Positions 11,197-23,282 of a DNA stretch of 64,000 nt are shown piece by piece. The position numbers and the translations under genes are program-made. The DNA is taken from positions 69,848-133,847 of the forward strand of contig SSNU01000313.1 of the NCBI GenBank assembly GCA_012064415.1, in the 5' to 3' direction. How positions within the stretch are numbered: the first letter of the stretch is position 1; the number at the start of each line of letters is the position of its first letter. The notes beneath the pieces were generated by a model that was not told the DNA's origin, did no database searches, and saw only the letters and a list, made by a program, of their open reading frames with translations. The stretch comes from Gyrodactylus bullatarudis. Taxonomy: Eukaryota > Platyhelminthes > Monogenea > Gyrodactylidea > Gyrodactylidae.

Positions 11197-14100
11197 TCAA
11201 CTCTTTAAGAGATAGCTGTGCAGTTGAAACCATTCCACGAACGGCATAGCAAACTGGAAATGCAACTGAAGTCTTGCCTTACGCAATATCGAGTGTTTAT
11301 AATAGAATCTGGAAAAAAAATTTATGTACGAATGAGATCTATTCTGTGAAACAGATTTTCTAACATTATAGTAGTTATTTGAAAGTAATACCAAAATTAA
11401 CCCTTAAAGTCCCAGAGAAGGCGACTGCATATCTGAATTCTACAGGTATGAATACTCAATAAAAGTCATGACACTGGGAAGTAGTTTTTCAAAACATCTA
11501 CTCTCTTTGAATTAGTATAGCACGATTTTTAGAGTGATTTTTAAGAATGATAGAGTCAAGATCTTTGCATATTCCAGAAGATTAATAAATTTCCTATCGA
11601 ACGGGGAACAAGCAAAGTGTTTTCTGAGATTCAAATAAATAATAATGAGTTGCTGAAACGGTAGGTGATAAACCAGTGGGACTTTAAGAGTTATAATTTT
11701 CTTCAGAGCTGGCCTACTCACATTTCAACAATTTAAAACGTCTTTAAATTTTCTACGTTTTATATTATAGATGAATATATTATTCATTATAATGAATATA
11801 ATTCATTATAATTATAATTAAAAATAAACTCGTACAAGTTGTGGACCATATTTCCCGGGGGAGTCTTATATCCTAATCTGTTTAATCCTACAGAATGGTG
11901 TATAGACACTTGACCTGTGTTAATCTCTTTTGTGGAAATACATACATATATGCAAATAGTTTTCAAGGATGAACTCAATTTCAAATTAGAACTAGATCAT
12001 GTTATATTTTAACAACGATATCTTACCTCATGGCTCTAGCCATTTTCTCATAATCCATTCTTGAATTGTTCCGATACTTGCCCCATTCCTCAGCAGCTAG
12101 ACGCGTGTCTATAATTCGAAAGACGCCAGCACTACGATCAACCCATTTGAACGGAGACTGTACAGTTGAGGTTGATGGAGACAAAGGGGAAGCCTGAGAG
12201 TCAAGTCTCTTGAGGATGAATTGCCACAATTCCAATTGCTTGCGTTGTCTTCGCTTCTTCCAAATGCGTCCAATGAAACCGAGTAGTCTCTGTTCATTTT
12301 TCATCAACGCGTGGAGTCCTTCGGTGGATTTGTGCTTTTTTAATTTTCTCAAATTCAAAATCATCGACGCATCATTCGTGTCAGTGTCGAGGTTATTCAT
12401 TTCGTCATTAAGAAAGAATGTTTTTGGCCACCAAGGCTTAAGTGATTTCTCACTGGAATATTCTTGTGCTTCGTTATCGTCATGAATAGATTTCAGATAA
12501 CTGGGACACAAACCAAAGAGGTAGGAGTTTCTCGACAACTTTTTACAGCCCTCCGCAGTTTCGTCCTCAGGACAGCTATCTTCATCCTGGATGTCGTCTT
12601 CATCATCTGACTCAAAGACATCCAAGCTGTCTTCAAGGTATTTTGGCTTCTTTGGTATTCTCTTTGAGTATCTCTTGCGACTTTCCGATTTCTTACGCGC
12701 TAATTCAGCTTGATACATTTCTGTTTCTGAACCAGTTATTGTACTCTCTGAATCGTAATGAAGTTTTCCCTCGCTGGCCTCTGGACATGTTGACGATTTC
12801 TCTTTGTCCTCTTCTGATGGGATGATGATATCTTCAATACTGGAATCAGCCAAGAGAATTTCTTCCGATTCTTCCACAAAACTGGGATAGGTGAGTTCCT
12901 CTTGGTATAATTCATCCTGAATTTCACTAATTTCTTGTATATTACGAAATGCACTTTTGTCATTTCTAGGTTTCTGTGCAGTCTGACCATTCGTTAGAGG
13001 GGGATGGAGTTGAAAGTTTTCAAAATCATTAACACTTCCCAACAGTCGATCGATTTCTTCACTTGCTAAGCCTTTATGAAAAGAGATATATAAATATATT
13101 TATCAATTAATTTTCAAAACTAGATATAATTTCTTCTTTTTTCCAGGCGAGTATCTCAAGGACAGAAATTCGTGGTGCATCTCAACCTTTTTCTTATTAT
13201 GGAAATTATTTTCTTTATCTAATTTCATCATTTAAATTCATAGCTTCAATCTTTTTTTTTCTATTTGAATAAAAGCAAGGCTTATAACATTGCATACTTC
13301 ATTTCTGCTCCAGGCTTGCTTGGATTCTCTTGGATGGAAAGTTAAAATAAGAGAGAAAGCAAATTCAAATCCATTTCCAGCACATAAATTTTTTCTTTTA
13401 AATTCAATTTAACCCTTGAAATTTATTTATGATTTTATAAGTATTTTAGATATTTACTAGTGTTGGTTATTTAGATTTTTTGGTGACTAGTGAATCTATT
13501 ATTATTCGACAACAAACTTTTTCCTGAAAATTTGTTTATTTCACGATATTTTTCCCAGATTGATGTTAATTTGGTCAATCAGATTGAAGCAATCGAATAC
13601 ATACGCAAAAATGCCAACACTGAGTTTGCTGAATCTACTTCATTGACCATGTTTTCTGCTCAACTGGTAATTATTAAACCTCAACATTTTATTCAAAACA
13701 ATTGGTTTAGGAAGTAATGAGTAATTTTGACTTTATTCCTGAAGAATTTAAAATTTACAACTTACAAGAGCATGCATTCAAGTGGCTTTATTCTCATTGT
13801 GATATTGAAAACAGCTTAGGCAATCTGATCTAGACTTAATATCTATCATTTTTGCTAAAAGTAAATTCGTTATAAGAGTCTGATTAGAACCGGTCAAATA
13901 CAAGCTTAAATACTAAATGTTCTAAATCCTTCAAGAAATGAATATTTTTACTCTGACTCTAACATTTTCATGTGCATCAAAGAAAAGATTGTAGCAGGCT
14001 TGAATAGGGTCAGTTAATGCCAGAAAAAAAAGCTAGAATAGATAAGTAATTTTTAAGGGTTCAATTCTCACATGGAAAGTCAATGAGAGTGTTGTTGAAT

Positions 14101-16589
14101 GATTCCATTTGTTGGCAGAAATTGTTAACTGTTGTAACAAGGATGTTTCCATGTCTCTCGTCACTGAGGGAATTGTTTGAGGAACAGCTCAGATAGTCTG
14201 ATGCAAATGGCGAAGCCGAAGGGGAGGAGGAGTTGGCCGATGTTGAATTACTACCAGGAAAGTCATCATCTTCAACTGATTCTATAAAATATTTTTATTA
14301 CATTTTGTATGAAAACCCTTTATAATTACTCTGTTGAGAGTAAATGTAATACTTTTAAATCAGTATCCTATTCTCTTAAATATTTGTTTCACTGATATTC
14401 AGCTCCTAGAGGCTTATTGGTTTTCAATGGGAAAAATTCCCTTGATATCATAAAAATCAACCACTTAAAGATTCACATGAGACCATTAATGTAGAGATTT
14501 TAAAAATTATGGTCTTATTGGTTCTCCCTGCTACCCTCTTGGAATCGCTTCTAATTCCTGGAGAAATTATCTTCTCCACTTTTAATCTAGGTTTCGGCAC
14601 GTAATCCTGAGAATAAAGGCTAATAAATCATTCGTGCTCATCTACTTTGATTATATTTCTCTCCTTCTTACAAATTTGACTTATGGTTTTATCTGATGAT
14701 GATATCTGACCGGGAACTAAAGTGTAAAAGGTCGCCAATTTATCTGAACTAATTTTGAGAAAATTTGAGTATTTGCTCAATGGTTTTTGCAGAATGTATC
14801 TCAACTTGACCTTGAGAGTAAAATGTTTCCAAGAGTCTTTGGTTTTAACAGAAGAGCTTTTCTCAAGTGCTCTAGCATATCTGTAGAGATAAGAATAATT
14901 TGCTGTTTTTTTTATAATGGTAATAAGCTCAATTAAAAGTGGTTGAGAAATCTCTTAAAGAATCTCTTGAAAAATTTCAAATTTTCTTGGTACATTCAGT
15001 GATGAAATAATTTTTGAATAGGTCCATGCGAAATTGAGCTACTCTACTCTGGAAGAAACTTTAGAGGTTCATTTATTTGAGGGTAAACAAATTCGATTTA
15101 GAAGATACGATTCAGGCTTCTTTTTGTTATCAAATGTCTAGTAGAAATCTTTTGGAACTCTTGTATACTCTTAATCACTGAAATTTTCCATCGATATGAT
15201 GAATCTAATCTTCAAGTATTTTAACATCATCTCACCAAATTTTGCTTCAAAATAAATCTTTTCATGCTTCTGTGATAAGATAAACAAAATTATGAAATTT
15301 TTCAGAATAAAAACGTATTTTATGATCAACATTCGCCTAAAGAATTATTATAGGAAATCGAGTTTTTTTGATTATCACGAAGGAGAATGATCATTAATTT
15401 AGATGTTCAACTTTTTTTCTGGAAGACGACGAGTTTTTGAATTCTTCATCAAATATTAATATTATTTATAATAATAATTGGAGATATTAGTATCAATTTG
15501 CTTCGAGATCGATAAAAATGTTGAGTTCTAAGATTAAAGTCGTGAAAATTTAATGCTTATCCGAAATTCAAAAATGGCTTAATTTATTCTTTTTTTACAA
15601 TTTATCGACTATCATGGAATTCATTCAAGAATAATTTTGTTGCCTTCTATCCGAAGTATTTTGTAAGAATGCATTCCATATGGTTAATTCTCGCCTTTTC
15701 ATGTCAACTATCTGTTAAATATTCGGCAAAAAAATTTTCTTGATCTAGTTTCATCACCAATTATCCAATCTCTCATTTCTATTTAGTCATCGTGAATTAG
15801 TCTAGACTCTCGAGAGTGCTAGACAGATGAAATCTGAAACGTGACAGTTTAAAAGTCTCTTAAAGTTTTAACACATTTTCAAACAGGTTAGAAATGGTAA
15901 CCTAAGCGTTCTGTATATATCTGTTTCTGTATTCTCTGTTAGCTAAGTATACGTGATCATAGCTATGTGTATGCTTTAGTTAGATAATTATCATTGAAAT
16001 CTCGAAGTTTGTCTCCAATTACAAAAAATATGCGATTATAATGACTCATATTCGTACGGATAGATGAATCCGTAAATGTAAAAAGATAATTTATTTATTT
16101 GTCTATACAAATATACTTTGTAGATAATAATACATAGATATTAATACAGTAATTCTTGAGTTGAATTGAAGATCACTATTGATCCTAATAACCAGGAATG
16201 TAAAAATACGACCACACACTGGATAACAAGACTATATAGACTCTATATTATAGAGTATTAATCATCTCCCGCGAGTGTAGATAAATAAACAAGAATCTCT
16301 CATCAGCTATCTCTTTACTCGGAATATCTGAGAGAATTTTAAAGGAATAGCCAGCCCGATTATCAGACAAACATGCATTTTTGACGAAAAAATGTCCAAG
16401 ATGAATATGACATAGATATAACTATAACTCACTCTCTTGTTTCTTTCTTTTGGAGAGGAGGAAAGAGTTGTGGACATTATCTCGATCCTCCTCTGACTCA
16501 AGATACCGACGCTTCATATACTTCCCTGGATACATCCAGGGTTGCTTCTCAACAACATTCTTCCTCAACATTGGACTCGTTGTATTCAT
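11197..16589 (-). CDS. ETS-domain transcription factor
   Basis: Four coding exons, right to left: 16589-16433, 14281-14072, 13071-12027, 11308-11197; all phases agree and the sum is 507 residues. The ETS domain is C-terminal (about 402-487): LELWQFILKRL, then FKWVDRSAGVFRI, EEWGKYRNNSRM, DYEKMARAMRFYYK, ILRK and HFQFAMP. The two recognition-helix Arg (R467, R471 in MARAMR) are present. A 15-residue Ser/Pro/Thr-rich loop is inserted after the first helix, and FQFAMP replaces the common VYKF strand end. The N-terminal 400 residues are acidic and Ser-rich; no Pointed/SAM domain was seen. The subfamily is uncertain; the YYK-IL-RK and FQF features lean to SPDEF/ELF-like groups. Introns of 2151, 790 and 718 bp hold repeats. 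Confidence 0.85.
13434..13965 (+). mobile_element. Gene-fragment element with a decayed element-A tail
   Basis: Lies in an ETS intron, opposite strand. An exon-like piece (13559-13666, after TTTTTCCCAG and before GTAATT) and a second one (13711-13833, ending TAG) are separated by a 44-bp GT-AG interval and join in frame to about 76 residues (start IDVNLVNQIEAIEYIRKNA; end DIENSLGNLI). The protein is not recognised. Directly after the stop, 13.87-13.96 kb matches the tail of element A, with a broken motif (CTGATTA, CAAAT). The first 258 bp recur at 16.72 kb. It may be a transposed gene fragment or a small nested gene. Confidence 0.45.
15360..15715. repeat. MITE-family copy in an ETS intron
   Basis: GGAAATCGAG followed by GATTATCACGAAGGAGAATG matches 34.99-35.06 kb closely. 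The right end (TTCTCGCCTTTTCATGTCAAC) resembles the MITE end at 2.83 kb. Boundaries are approximate. Confidence 0.45.
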
Positions 16590-16718
16590 CGTTTTCAATA
16601 ATATCCTCGGCCTCTTCTAATGTGACTTCATCTGAAATAAATGGAATTTTCATTAGAGGAAACACACAGCTCCCAAAACATGACAAGATTATTTAACTCT
16701 TCTCGTACCCAGTGGACA

Positions 16719-16976
16719 TTTATAAGTATTTTAGATATTTACTAGTGTTGGTTATTTAGATTTTTTGGTGACTAGTGAATCTATTATTATTCGACAACAA
16801 ACTTTTTCCTGAAAATTTGTTTATTTCACGATATTTTTCCCAGATTGATGTTAATTTGGTCAATCAGATTGAAGCAATCGAATACATACGCAAAAATGCC
16901 AACACTGAGTTTGCTGAATCTACTTCATTGACCATGTTTTCTGCTCAACTGGTAATTATTAAACCTCAACATTTTA
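16719..16976 (+). repeat. 258-bp direct copy of 13434-13691
   Basis: By eye no difference to 13434-13691 was found. The copy keeps the exon-like piece with both flanking splice sites but lacks the second piece; after the copy the sequence changes at ATTTTA/GAAGACCC. It sits 130 bp upstream of the ETS start codon. Confidence 0.75.
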
Positions 16977-17038
16977 GAAGACCCAAGTCTGTGTATCCAA
17001 AAGAGCTACCATAGGCTGATTGATTTTTAATTTTAATT

Positions 17039-17281
17039 AGTCGAGCTTCTTCAGTAGATTTGTGATTTCGTTTGCAGGGATATTTGATTGAGAGAGAGAT
17101 GTTCAGAAACATTGGTTTTGAGCTGTGCTACCGATATCATTAAATGTTTGAATGAAAATAAGAAGATGCCAAACATTTAATGACATCGGTAGCACAACTC
17201 AAAACCAATGTTTCTGAATATCTCTCTCTCAATCAAATATCCCTGCTAACGAAATCACAAATCTACTGAAGAAGCTCGACT
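17039..17281. repeat. Long hairpin: 112-bp inverted arms, 19-bp spacer
   Basis: Arms 17039-17150 and 17170-17281 are reverse complements with only a few mismatches. Read on the plus strand, the right arm is open: EDAKHLMTSVAQLKTNVSEY begins a run that continues, after one frame change, to LLKKLDYFIKWNGKYIKN and a stop at about 17338. One arm is thus a protein-gene fragment and the other its antisense copy. Confidence 0.7.
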
Positions 17282-17473
17282 ATTTTATCAAATGGAATGG
17301 TAAATACATCAAAAATCAGAAACTCATTGAAGTTTAATTAAATATATTGAACCAGGATTTGAGACCTCCCGAAATGTACATTGTACACTACATATGTCTT
17401 CTATAATATAATTTTTTTCTTAAAATATTGATTCTATTGAGAACTACTATTAGGAAATTTTCAACAAGATCTA

Positions 17474-17756
17474 ATGAACATAAGGATACCGCAGTTGGTG
17501 GCCATCTTAAGGTGGAAAACACGTGGCTTCAATTTCGAATTGGTCCGTTTCATACAAAACCCTAGTAATGACAGAATAGATCTATGGGTAAAGGAGAAAT
17601 TCTTTATCAATCAATACAAGCCTAATCTATGTGTTCAGAAAAATCATCTTCAACTAACTTGGCCCATGTGAGCTTTTTCACTTTTCTCTCCATTTTTGCT
17701 ATTTATTAAAAGAGTTTTGGTGTTTTTCCAGCTTTGTACATAGTACATTTGGTGTT
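17474..17756 (+). mobile_element. Gene fragment plus arm of the 35.6-kb foldback family
   Basis: An open frame runs 17474-17671. Its C-terminal part [20 protein letters not shown] matches a minus-strand frame inside the 35.6-kb element ([20 protein letters not shown]). The downstream GAGCTTTTTCACTTTTCTCT and CATTTGGTGTT ends are also shared. The protein family is not recognised; only one arm is present here. Confidence 0.55.
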
Positions 17757-20700
17757 TATTAAAACAATGGTTAAAGAGTTTGGTTGTGGGGGTGGGGGTC
17801 GTTATCAACCGAATAAATTTCTATGAGAAATTGGATTTGCTTATTATATCTTATGTTGTTTAGACCATTCTTCTTCTTCTTCTTTAACTTGGTTTTATTA
17901 TCACAAAATGTTATTTCTTTAGTGTAGGCTTCGCTAAAGAAGACAAACTGCACCTAATCACTATAGAATAGATTTGTGTACATAAATTATTATAATAATG
18001 TAATGATACTGTAGAAATACAATCTTGATATTCAACCTCTTTTAATGTTTAAACTACTTTAAGAACTCAAGGTTTCTCTCGTAACAGAGTGAGTGAGAGA
18101 GAGAGAGAGAATAAAAACTTCGGAAGAACAAGAAAAGCATTACATAATGGATTATGTATGCAGAAATTCATCGTTTTTATATTCTTTTTTACTGTGTGCA
18201 TCGTTGTGTACTGAAACTAGAGAAGAAGAAAAAACACAAAGAGAATTGAAATGAAAAAATAATAATAAATGAGTTAGACGACTCAGATGACTCAGAACAT
18301 CTTGACAATGTTTCTTTAGTCGTTGAGCGATTGCTTGACCCAAATGGTACTTTAACATGAAGTAGAAAGATTATCAATAGAGCTCTGAGCTTATTTGAAT
18401 ATATACACACTCGAATAGAGGCATTTATTATGGCCACCACCCGATTACATTTGGCTCTTTAACCTTGGCCTTCTGGAAGAAGAGACATACACTGTTTATT
18501 CTATTTATGGTTACCACATGCATCATGTACAATACACATTGTGTATAGTTATTCACTGTATTAGATTAACCAACAGGTCTTTTAAAGTAAATGATAAACT
18601 TTGCCAATGAAAAGATTGAACGAGAGAAACGAAAGAGTGATGTTTTATTCAAATTGGAAGAAAATGAAAGAAGGTTCTCTTCTCTGACGTCATGGAAAAA
18701 TGCAAATTACATTTCAACTACAGAATACAAGTTAAATAAACCTCCTTAATAATACATTCTTTACTTCAAGTTTTGAGAAGTAGAATATCCTCATTCACAA
18801 GAGTCTGATTACAACTTAAAGGTACACTCACTTAGCTCAAGATTGTGGATACGTAAAGAGAAAGAAAGCCCCAATTTCTCATACTCTCACTTTTCACTCT
18901 TGTTTTTCGGCGACATGAGTATGCAATAAGTGAGAACCTTTTTCTATCTTGCTCGCTTTTGATGAAAAGACACATTGTCATTTAACAAGAGAGTAACACC
19001 ATTTGTAACGGCTACAAGACAAGAGTGTAGATAGAAAAGAAAAACCCTTGCTTCATACATGTGTGTAATGCAACAATGTTGTTTTTATTTTTTTTAAAAC
19101 AGAGAAATCTTCTCACATTGTTCAGTTGATTTCTTTTCTTTATTTATCTTTCATCTTTTGGTTCTTCAATATCTCTCTCTGTTTCACTAGAGACCAATGT
19201 CAATTCTAGTACACTAGGACACTAATCTGAGGATTTATTACGCCCAGGAAATGTTTCAATCTCTCTAGTCCAGAGATAAGTTCATTCATTTGTATTTATT
19301 TTATTTATTTCATCAATGTAGACTATGTTTTTGAAAAGGGATTACACACAGGTATAAAAACCATACTAGATAATCTTCCTCTATTCTGATCATTGATGGA
19401 TAGGCTGATGGAATGTATTGATCGATAATTCTATCATTATTTCGAGAAAGATAAGTTTATCATTACCGCTGAAAAAACAGCATTGCATTTATGATGGTAA
19501 GTTAAAAGATGGAAGAGCTCTCTGCTCTTCATACACTCTAGCAACTGTGTGAAGTTCTTTATTGTATTTAATGTTTTCATAGATATACAGTTGAGAAAGA
19601 AAACTTAATTTCATGGAAACCCACTAGAGTTAAAGAAGAAAGGAACAGGTGAAGAAGAAATTCCAAGGTCATCATTACCAAAAGGACTCACCTTAACGTC
19701 TGCAAGTAAATATCCAGATTTTTGTCTAAACACTTTATTATTTTAACAATCAAAAGAGCGGTTTTTCTATCCAATTCGAGATCCTGGTTATAACACATTT
19801 TTATTTATTTATTATAAATTCAGATTATCAAAGGTCTCCCCTGATTGGTTGATGATGAACTACTCAATTTCTATTGGTCCATCCACCTATTACTCTATCT
19901 CTTACTCTTACCTTGTTCACTTTTTATTCTCTTGTATTATTATTATTAATTTTGTTTACCAATACGCATACAAACTCTCTCACTTTCTCTCACACAGCAG
20001 CCCTGTATACAAATTCTTTTCTTTCAACAACATTATAATGTAGATACATAACATTACACTTGAATAGTAAACAGCTCAAAATGTCTCAGAGTCTTATAAA
20101 ATCTTGGTGCGACCTCTTATTTTCCATTTACAGATTACAATTCTATAGATTCCTGATCAAGGGCAAATGTAACAAATCTTGACGATGCATAGTAGAGATA
20201 GGTTTTGCAAATTTTACGATTTCAGAATTATCGGATCAGAATCTGAACGGGTTCTTCGAATGATGTAAAAAACATCTTATAGTCTAACTTGGATTTTTTA
20301 CTAAAAATGCAGCTTTGACAATAAGAAATTGTAATACAATTCGAACATTCATACCCAGGGAAATTGAAATTTAAACACGTTAGAACTGAAAAATCTATGC
20401 CCAATGCATAGTCCACAACCGGGCAAGACTTGATCAAAGTGTGTCCTCCTTCTCTTCTAAGAGGCTATTCTATTAGTCATGAGAATATATATATATATGT
20501 ATACTCAGATAGAGTACACTCATCTGATTAACAATATGTATTTAATGTTATTAGTCATACAAAAGTTAACTATATATACAGATACGTAAATGGTTATTCT
20601 CTTGTGTACTCACACATCTCACTCTCTTTTACTTACTGGTCTACCCATTAGTTATTTTGTTATAACACCAAGACGCTTTTACGCACACTCACTTGATCAA

Positions 20701-22202
20701 CAAACTTGATAGTGACAGGGTACAATTTTTCTAATCTACATTCCCCCTACACACACTACGACTCATGCATTAATTGCATAGAATAGTCTATATATCAGAT
20801 GGTGAGAGGATAAAATAAAATAAGCAATACACGGACACTCAGCCTTTCCAATGAACAGCTCATAACCTGATTAGGCTACGCCCTTCCCTTTGAAACTCAC
20901 ATTCATAAATAAAATGGGAACAATTCTCCTATGAATAATAGAGCCCAAAAAAGAAATCCAATCTACATACATATACACTACACATATAAAGAGCACAGGG
21001 TTTTCATTAAAATGTAAACTCTGCTAAAAAATTGATTGATTTTCTCTCTTTACTCTTTCTGGTTTTTCCCAATCCAAAAGAGGGAGGGAAGGACAGTAAG
21101 TCATGTATAGAATAAATAAATGGCCTATACTCTATAGATTAATATACATTATTGATAGAAATTTCAATGGGATTTTGATTCCTTGGAAGGTAAAGGAATT
21201 GATTTCTCCAATAAATTCTCCTCGTCAGTAAATGAGCACACAACTCTTATATGCAAATTGAGTCACAAATACGGTCTTTATTTGAGCATACTCAAGGAGT
21301 ATTACTCATCATTGTTGTCTTAAAAGTACAAATTTGATTCCTTATTCTTTTACTACCTATTCTTAGTTAACTTAAATGAAATCAGAGTCCAGTTGAAATT
21401 TATGAGCGGAAAAAAACTGAATCCGAACCTTTGGAAATAAGATTTAAATTAAATAAAAGGCCAGACTGATTCGATCTGGTCATTAGGGTAAGGTTGAACT
21501 TTAAACCTCATTTTTGTATCAACTTTTCCGATAGAAATATCAATTCAAAGAATTATTTTTTCTATTGATATGTGTCAAAAAAAGGTTTCTCCTAGACTTT
21601 TCAATTTATTAGTTTTAATATGTAGTGATCTTAGTAAAGTTAATGAATAAAACTAACGAATATAATGTAATTGTATTCGAATAAGCAAAGAGTCGCAACA
21701 AATAGAACTAACAATTCTGTGCATTATTTGGTACAAAATTTGAAGCATGTCTTAAAAATGCTTCTTCATCATGTTATTCATGTTTAAAAACCAGCCCAAT
21801 TTTCAATGCAATCACTAAAACCCTGAAAAAACTTGGTCATTAGATGAGCTCAATTTTAATCCCTATGTTCGACTCCTCTTGCATTAAATAGACTGAAAAT
21901 TCGGTAGTACTTAGCACGAGCTTTTAACTTGTTTAGTAATCTTATCACAAGAGGGGGGGGGAATCATGATGCAATTTCGTTTATGCTTTAAACTTCTCCG
22001 ACTGTCGTTAACTTGGGCTCAGAAGTTGTATTAAAGAAAATATTATGATTGTTTTCAAAAGATTCATTCATAATAAAATTGAATGGAACAGTAGTAAAAT
22101 TTTGAAAGAGATATCTATTCAATTTATTTTCTATACATTAAAGAGAAAAATAGAAAAAAATCCTCTCAAGATTCTATGCAGGTCTCTCGAACTACCTAAC
22201 TA
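17757..22202. other. 4.4-kb intergenic region, no recognised gene
   Basis: A+T-rich with a (GA)n tract at about 18095-18110, TA-rich stretches near 20.49 kb and a G-run near 21.95 kb. Several isolated splice-like signals occur (for example AG/AAGGCC on the minus strand near 18.47 kb) but no chain of exons could be built. Confidence 0.45.
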
Positions 22203-23132
22203 ATGTCAGAAGAACATCATGAAGAATTCTTTATCAATCATATTTGGAAATTAACTTATCAAATAGGAGCAGGGTCTTTCGGTAAAATATTTCATGGTAT
22301 CAATAAGTCAACCAATGAAGAGGTTGCAGTTAAATTAGAACCCCTGAAGGCAAACTCAACACATTTGAGGGAAGAATACCAGCTCCTGAAAAAGTTGGAA
22401 AATAATTTTGGATTACCTAAAGTCTATTGGTTCGGCAAGGATGGAGAGCAAAATCTCTATAATGCCCTCGTCATGGAGTACCTCGGGCCTAGTCTAGAGG
22501 AACTTTTGGCGTATTGTCACGGTAAATTTAGTGTGAGAACGGTTGCATTGCTTGGTGATCAAATGTTGAATAGACTTGAAACAGTTCATCGTTATGGCAT
22601 GATTCATAGAGATATAAAACCAGATAACTTTGTAATGGGGACTGGGAAAAATATGAACACAGTATACCTGATTGATTTAGGTCTTTCCAAGTATTACATT
22701 GACTTGAAAACTAAGGAACATTTAAAGTTTAGTGAATTCAAAAATCTAACTGGAACTCCGAGATTTTGTAGCATAAATGCCCATTGTGGATATGAGCAGT
22801 CTAGACGAGATGATTTAGAATCGCTTGCATATGTATTGATTTATTTTCTTAAAGGAAGCCTTCCATGGCAAGGTCTGCCTGCAGAGAGTCGTCGAGAAAA
22901 GTACAAAAAAATTTATAGAACCAAATTGAGCATGCGACCAGACGCATTATGTAATGGATTATCCGAAGAGTTTTCCAAACTTTTGACCTACTCTAGAAGT
23001 CTAACATTTGAGGAAGAACCTAAATATTCATATCTATATGAATTATTCAATCAAGTCTTGCAGAAGCGAAGAACAAAAGGTACTTATACATTTGACTGGA
23101 TTCCTGATAATCAAGAACTTAATAGTAAATAG
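22203..23132 (+). CDS. Casein kinase 1-like protein kinase, intronless, DLG motif
   Basis: One uninterrupted exon encodes 309 residues. Kinase motifs: Gly loop GAGSFG (22-27), VAVK Lys44, catalytic HRDIKPDN (135-142). CK1-specific signatures are clear: LTGTPRFCSINAHCGYEQSR and RRDDLESLAY. The metal-binding DFG is DLG (158-160). The Lys, catalytic Asp137 and Asp158 remain, so activity is plausible. The protein ends soon after the kinase core, without a long CK1 delta/epsilon tail, so it is closer to CK1 alpha or TTBK-like small forms. Having no intron in a genome where genes are finely split suggests a retrocopy origin. The stop is 150 bp before the ZNF593 start, same strand. Confidence 0.9.
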   Translation: MSEEHHEEFFINHIWKLTYQIGAGSFGKIFHGINKSTNEEVAVKLEPLKANSTHLREEYQLLKKLENNFGLPKVYWFGKDGEQNLYNALVMEYLGPSLEELLAYCHGKFSVRTVALLGDQMLNRLETVHRYGMIHRDIKPDNFVMGTGKNMNTVYLIDLGLSKYYIDLKTKEHLKFSEFKNLTGTPRFCSINAHCGYEQSRRDDLESLAYVLIYFLKGSLPWQGLPAESRREKYKKIYRTKLSMRPDALCNGLSEEFSKLLTYSRSLTFEEEPKYSYLYELFNQVLQKRRTKGTYTFDWIPDNQELNSK

Positions 23133-23282
23133 CAATTTTCTAATGCTGCACAAGAAATATTTAATTTTTCAAAAAATATATGACCCTTTAATTTAATTTA
23201 AAATCAAAAGCGTTTTGTGATATCATCTTAAACACGTGTTAATTATTGAATAGTAAAATCTTTTAATTAGCACAAATTACAA

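Noticed and set aside
11403..11420. CTTAAAGTCCCAGAGAA shared with 53.22 kb
   Set aside because: Only ~17-18 bp; too short to define a repeat family from two sites.
18420..18475. Minus-strand terminal-exon-like frame (KAKVKEPNVIGWWP)
   Set aside because: Good acceptor, but only 14 codons, no upstream exon found, no homology.
19686..19698. An 8-nt micro-exon (ACGTTAAG) between AG and GTGAGT on the minus strand
   Set aside because: No flanking exons could be joined to it; such signals occur by chance.
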